From Methanomassiliicoccaceae archaeon UBA113 (GTDB lineage: Archaea; Thermoplasmatota; Thermoplasmata; Methanomassiliicoccales; Methanomethylophilaceae): a stretch of DNA of 6,961 nt. Under the pieces are notes generated by a model, which saw only the letters and a program-made list of their open reading frames with translations, searched no databases and was not told where the DNA came from. Position 1 is the stretch's first letter. Each line of letters starts with the position of its first letter. The translations under genes and the position numbers were made by a program. The stretch is taken from NCBI GenBank assembly GCA_002506175.1, contig DAXB01000055.1, positions 1 through 6,961 of the forward strand, given 5' to 3'. Of this stretch, positions 5,087-6,961 are shown in pieces.

Positions 5087-6556
5087 GTGACCGATCAGGG
5101 ATACAGTACAGCATTCGAAGTATACTTGACGAATGATAAGGGCGTTCAGCTGGTCACAAATGATTTGAGCCTTGTAATCCTCAAAGAAATGCGTTATCGC
5201 GAAATCTCCCCTTCAGACATCGCTACGGAGCTGAACGTGTCGAAGTCGACCGTTCAAGCCAATATCACCAAATTGGTCCGTATGGGGATAGTGTCCCAGG
5301 AGATGTGCAGAGGAGATGCGCGTCGCGTCATCTTCCGTCTCCAGGCAATCCTCATGTTCAGTAGCCATTCGGATACGGAGTCCGATTGGCAAATGTATGC
5401 CAGGATAGCTTCGGACATACGTATCTTGAAAAGTGGAAGATGCACGAACAGGGAGGATTTCGCACTTTATGCCGCATCCCTTCTGGAGAGCGGTTTCGAT
5501 ATCGTCCAAGGGCTATTCGCCGCAGGTTCAGCCCTCACGGCAGGCATGCCTGATTTCACTTGGAACCGCATCAAAAAAGATATAATGCCGCAGTCTGAAC
5601 AACACGGAGAGACCGTTCACGTTCACACGGTCGATGGGTTGGAGATACAGATTGATTCGAAAGATGAGAACATCGCCGATGCGCCGCTCATTGTCGTTCC
5701 GATGCTGGGTGCTATCGTTTCCCACTCCTGGCAGCTGTTCGGTTACAACTTATCAAGCGATATATCATTGGTTGTGAGCAACCAGGGTCATTCCGTCGAT
5801 CTATTGGTTCAGCCGTTCATCGGCCAGGAGTATGAAAATGTTGCATTCGGAGTCGAGTCCCGTACTCTGGACCATTACAAGGTGGAAGAACCGTTTGCGG
5901 TCTACTCGATAGGTGGTGTGGCTACTTTATTCACAAACAAGACCATGATGGGGATCCTGTACAATCTATCCAACGGTGACTATTCAGTCAACGATCTGTC
6001 GGATATAATGGGCGTATCCAGAGCAACGATCTATTCGGCGATAACCATCCTTGTGGAGATGGGTGCGGTCGAGATAGATAAGACTTCGGGGACTCCGAAA
6101 TGTTACACGCTCGTAGCGGATCCGATCCTTTATTGTACCGAACCAGAGGCAACCGATTGCACAAGGCTTCAGGAAGTCGTGTCATTATTCCAATCCGGCA
6201 AAATGGACTACTATGGTGCTGTCATTTCGCTATCGATGGAGACCCTTCGTTGCATGGGAATACATTTCGATAAGATGTTCATAAGATCCGGAAGGAGTAC
6301 GGCGCGTACGGTCATCGACCTTCACCCGAATCTCGATCCTCAGAAGCTTTTGGAGATCGGATGCAACATGGTATCCGTTCCAGATAAGGCGGAGGTCATA
6401 TCTCTCCTGCCTATTAAGATAAAGGTGACATTGGATAAGAATACCTTGTGGGAATCTTGGCCCGGTGATTTCGTCAAAGGATTCGTTTCCGAGGGATTGA
6501 AACTGTTGATTGGGGATAGTTATAAGATAACCATTGAGACTGTTCGTGAGCAGTGA
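5087..6556 (+). CDS. Putative transcriptional regulator with two tandem winged-helix modules
   Basis: A 489-residue soluble protein with a GTG start. It contains two winged helix-turn-helix domains. The first (about 22-90) has the HTH core SPSDIATELNVSKSTVQANI (41-60); the second (about 281-348) has SVNDLSDIMGVSRATIYSAI (300-319). The two align without gaps at a constant offset of 259 residues over 22-69, with about 17 of 48 identical by hand. Each is followed by a helical segment (about 98-156 and 353-415) and a mixed alpha/beta region (about 176-245 and 426-485), so the whole protein appears to be an internal duplication of one wHTH plus effector-domain unit. The N-terminal HTH resembles ArsR/MarR/TrmB-type domains; the effector halves match no family I can name, and no metal-binding motif is evident. 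It is directly upstream of a probable corrinoid protein gene, and methanogen methyltransferase genes often have dedicated HTH regulators (Msr proteins in Methanosarcina), so control of the downstream gene is a reasonable inference. Confidence 0.7.
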   Translation: MTDQGYSTAFEVYLTNDKGVQLVTNDLSLVILKEMRYREISPSDIATELNVSKSTVQANITKLVRMGIVSQEMCRGDARRVIFRLQAILMFSSHSDTESDWQMYARIASDIRILKSGRCTNREDFALYAASLLESGFDIVQGLFAAGSALTAGMPDFTWNRIKKDIMPQSEQHGETVHVHTVDGLEIQIDSKDENIADAPLIVVPMLGAIVSHSWQLFGYNLSSDISLVVSNQGHSVDLLVQPFIGQEYENVAFGVESRTLDHYKVEEPFAVYSIGGVATLFTNKTMMGILYNLSNGDYSVNDLSDIMGVSRATIYSAITILVEMGAVEIDKTSGTPKCYTLVADPILYCTEPEATDCTRLQEVVSLFQSGKMDYYGAVISLSMETLRCMGIHFDKMFIRSGRSTARTVIDLHPNLDPQKLLEIGCNMVSVPDKAEVISLLPIKIKVTLDKNTLWESWPGDFVKGFVSEGLKLLIGDSYKITIETVREQ

Positions 6557-6581
6557 TATGCTGCTTATTTAAATTAAATCA

Positions 6582-6612
6582 GTATTTTCATAAAAAATAC
6601 CACACTTTTTTT
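6582..6612 (+). terminator. Terminator hairpin after the regulator gene
   Basis: GTATTTT (6582-6588) pairs with AAAATAC (6594-6600) around a 5-nt loop, and a T7 run follows at 6606-6612. The stem is AT-rich and thus weak, but its position just after the stop, plus the T-run, fits a terminator. Confidence 0.45.
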
Positions 6613-6639
6613 GAATTAAACATTCAAATTGTGTTTTTT
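6602..6639 (+). terminator. Second terminator-like hairpin with T-tract
   Basis: TTTGAAT (6610-6616) pairs with ATTCAAA (6622-6628) around TAAAC. The outer ACAC (6602-6605) can pair with GTGT (6631-6634), and T-rich sequence follows to 6639. Together with the preceding hairpin it would insulate the last gene from read-through. Confidence 0.4.
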
Positions 6640-6640
6640 A

Positions 6641-6661
6641 ATGGATGTATGCTTCATCCAT
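6641..6661 (+). other. Small perfect inverted repeat
   Basis: ATGGATG (6641-6647) and CATCCAT (6655-6661) form a perfect 7-bp stem with the loop TATGCTT. It lies upstream of both candidate TATA boxes, so it could be an operator for the following gene or a further terminator arm. The sequence does not decide between them. Confidence 0.35.
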
Positions 6662-6729
6662 CCAATATATTGTAGCTACCTTATAATAATATATATCAAA
6701 CAAAAAGCAAATTGCAAAAAACATTATGT

Positions 6730-6737
6730 TTTATATA
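6730..6737 (+). promoter_or_regulatory. Candidate TATA box (distal) for the corrinoid protein gene
   Basis: TTTATATA matches the archaeal consensus exactly. It predicts transcription starting near 6757-6762 and a leader of roughly 115 nt. Long leaders are known for methyltransferase genes of Methanosarcina. A competing box lies at 6808-6815. Confidence 0.45.
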
Positions 6738-6807
6738 TGATAATTTGACGATTTGATTCAATAGAATAAACCCATCTAACTATGTATTTAAACCAATCTA
6801 ATATTGA

Positions 6808-6815
6808 TTATATAC
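6808..6815 (+). promoter_or_regulatory. Candidate TATA box (proximal) for the corrinoid protein gene
   Basis: TTATATAC centred near 6812 predicts a start near 6838 and a leader of about 36 nt that includes the GGAGGA ribosome site. It matches the consensus slightly less well than the distal box; the two may both be used. Confidence 0.4.
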
Positions 6816-6862
6816 TATGAAGAAGTAACATTTTCCGATAAGCGATTCAAACGTTTATTTTT

Positions 6863-6868
6863 GGAGGA
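6863..6868 (+). promoter_or_regulatory. Strong ribosome-binding site of the last gene
   Basis: GGAGGA, 5 nt before ATG 6874, is the best Shine-Dalgarno match in the window and suggests high expression. It contrasts with the weak or absent sites of the first SMR gene, the chelatase I gene and the amber gene. Confidence 0.7.
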
Positions 6869-6873
6869 ATAAA

Positions 6874-6961
6874 ATGGCATTTGAAAACGAGGCACAGAAA
6901 CTCAAGGATGCACTTGTGTCCTGTAAGGTTCCTGAGATCGCAAAGGCAGTCGACGAGGCAA
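6874..6961 (+). CDS. Probable methyltransferase corrinoid protein, N-terminus only (partial)
   Basis: The gene runs off the right edge; 29 complete codons are visible: MAFENEAQKLKDALVSC, then KVPEIAKAVDEA. The pattern of a short helical start, LKDALVS, then a run leading into AVDEA resembles the N-terminal B12-binding cap domain of small corrinoid proteins (MtmC, MtbC, MttC or MtaC type), which carry methyl groups from methylamines or methanol to coenzyme M. The strong ribosome site, long AT-rich upstream region and neighbouring HTH protein fit a highly expressed, regulated methyltransferase operon. The DxHxxG cobalamin motif would lie beyond the window, so both the family and the substrate remain tentative. 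Confidence 0.5.
   Translation, partial: MAFENEAQKLKDALVSCKVPEIAKAVDEA

Larger units (their letters stand above)
6557..6873. other. Long AT-rich intergenic region, no gene seen
   Basis: This 317-nt stretch is much richer in A and T than the flanking genes. No convincing ORF, tRNA or other RNA gene is visible. It holds two terminator-like hairpins after the regulator gene, a third small hairpin (6641-6661), two candidate TATA boxes and a strong ribosome site before the last gene. It is long enough for regulator binding sites or a structured leader. Confidence 0.6.

Noticed and set aside
6557..6873. tRNA, small RNA or CRISPR repeats in the long gap
   Set aside because: No cloverleaf, no TTC-type T-loop and no regularly spaced repeats were found; only short hairpins and TATA-like runs.

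Overview
The window looks like chromosomal DNA of a methanogenic archaeon, most likely of the Methanomassiliicoccales type. This is an inference from several signals. Promoters have archaeal TATA boxes (for example an exact TTTATATA at 6730-6737). Starts are either leaderless or use GGTGA/GAGG-type ribosome sites. Coding DNA is of moderate GC and intergenic DNA is AT-rich. No gene that ends in the window uses TAG as its stop (TGA or TAA only), and one small gene carries an in-frame TAG at codon 23, as expected where UAG encodes pyrrolysine. The last gene begins like a methyltransferase corrinoid protein. No rRNA, tRNA, CRISPR array or transposon was seen.

Layout. (1) 1-152: the C-terminal tail of a membrane protein and its terminator. 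(2) 204-924, + strand: two adjacent small multidrug resistance (SMR) subunits, probably an obligate heterodimer. The first keeps the essential membrane Glu but lacks the substrate-pocket Trp; the second has Gln for that Glu but keeps the Trp. (3) 932-948: a compact terminator shared by convergent genes. (4) 960-3928, - strand: a two-gene operon for the AAA+ motor (I) and the AAA+/VWA partner (D) of a magnesium/cobalt-chelatase-type complex. With no chlorophyll pathway in such organisms, cobalt insertion for cobamide synthesis together with a CobN-type subunit elsewhere is the likeliest role. (5) 3956-4058: a divergent promoter region with two TATA boxes around a GC-rich alternating purine-pyrimidine block. 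(6) 4059-5015, + strand: the amber-containing small gene followed 12 nt later by a two-helix membrane protein with a YcxB-like C-terminal domain. (7) 5087-6556, + strand: a 489-residue putative regulator built from two copies of a winged-helix module. (8) 6557-6873: an AT-rich region with terminators and promoter elements. (9) 6874-6961: the start of a probable corrinoid protein gene, truncated by the window edge.

How it may fit together. The chelatase subunits, a probable corrinoid protein and a possible pyrrolysine codon all point to cobamide- and methyltransferase-dependent methanogenesis. The 489-residue protein sits directly upstream of the corrinoid-protein gene and could regulate it. 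The observation most worth following is the amber-containing small protein at 4059-4487, a candidate pyrrolysine protein that is not an evident methylamine methyltransferase.
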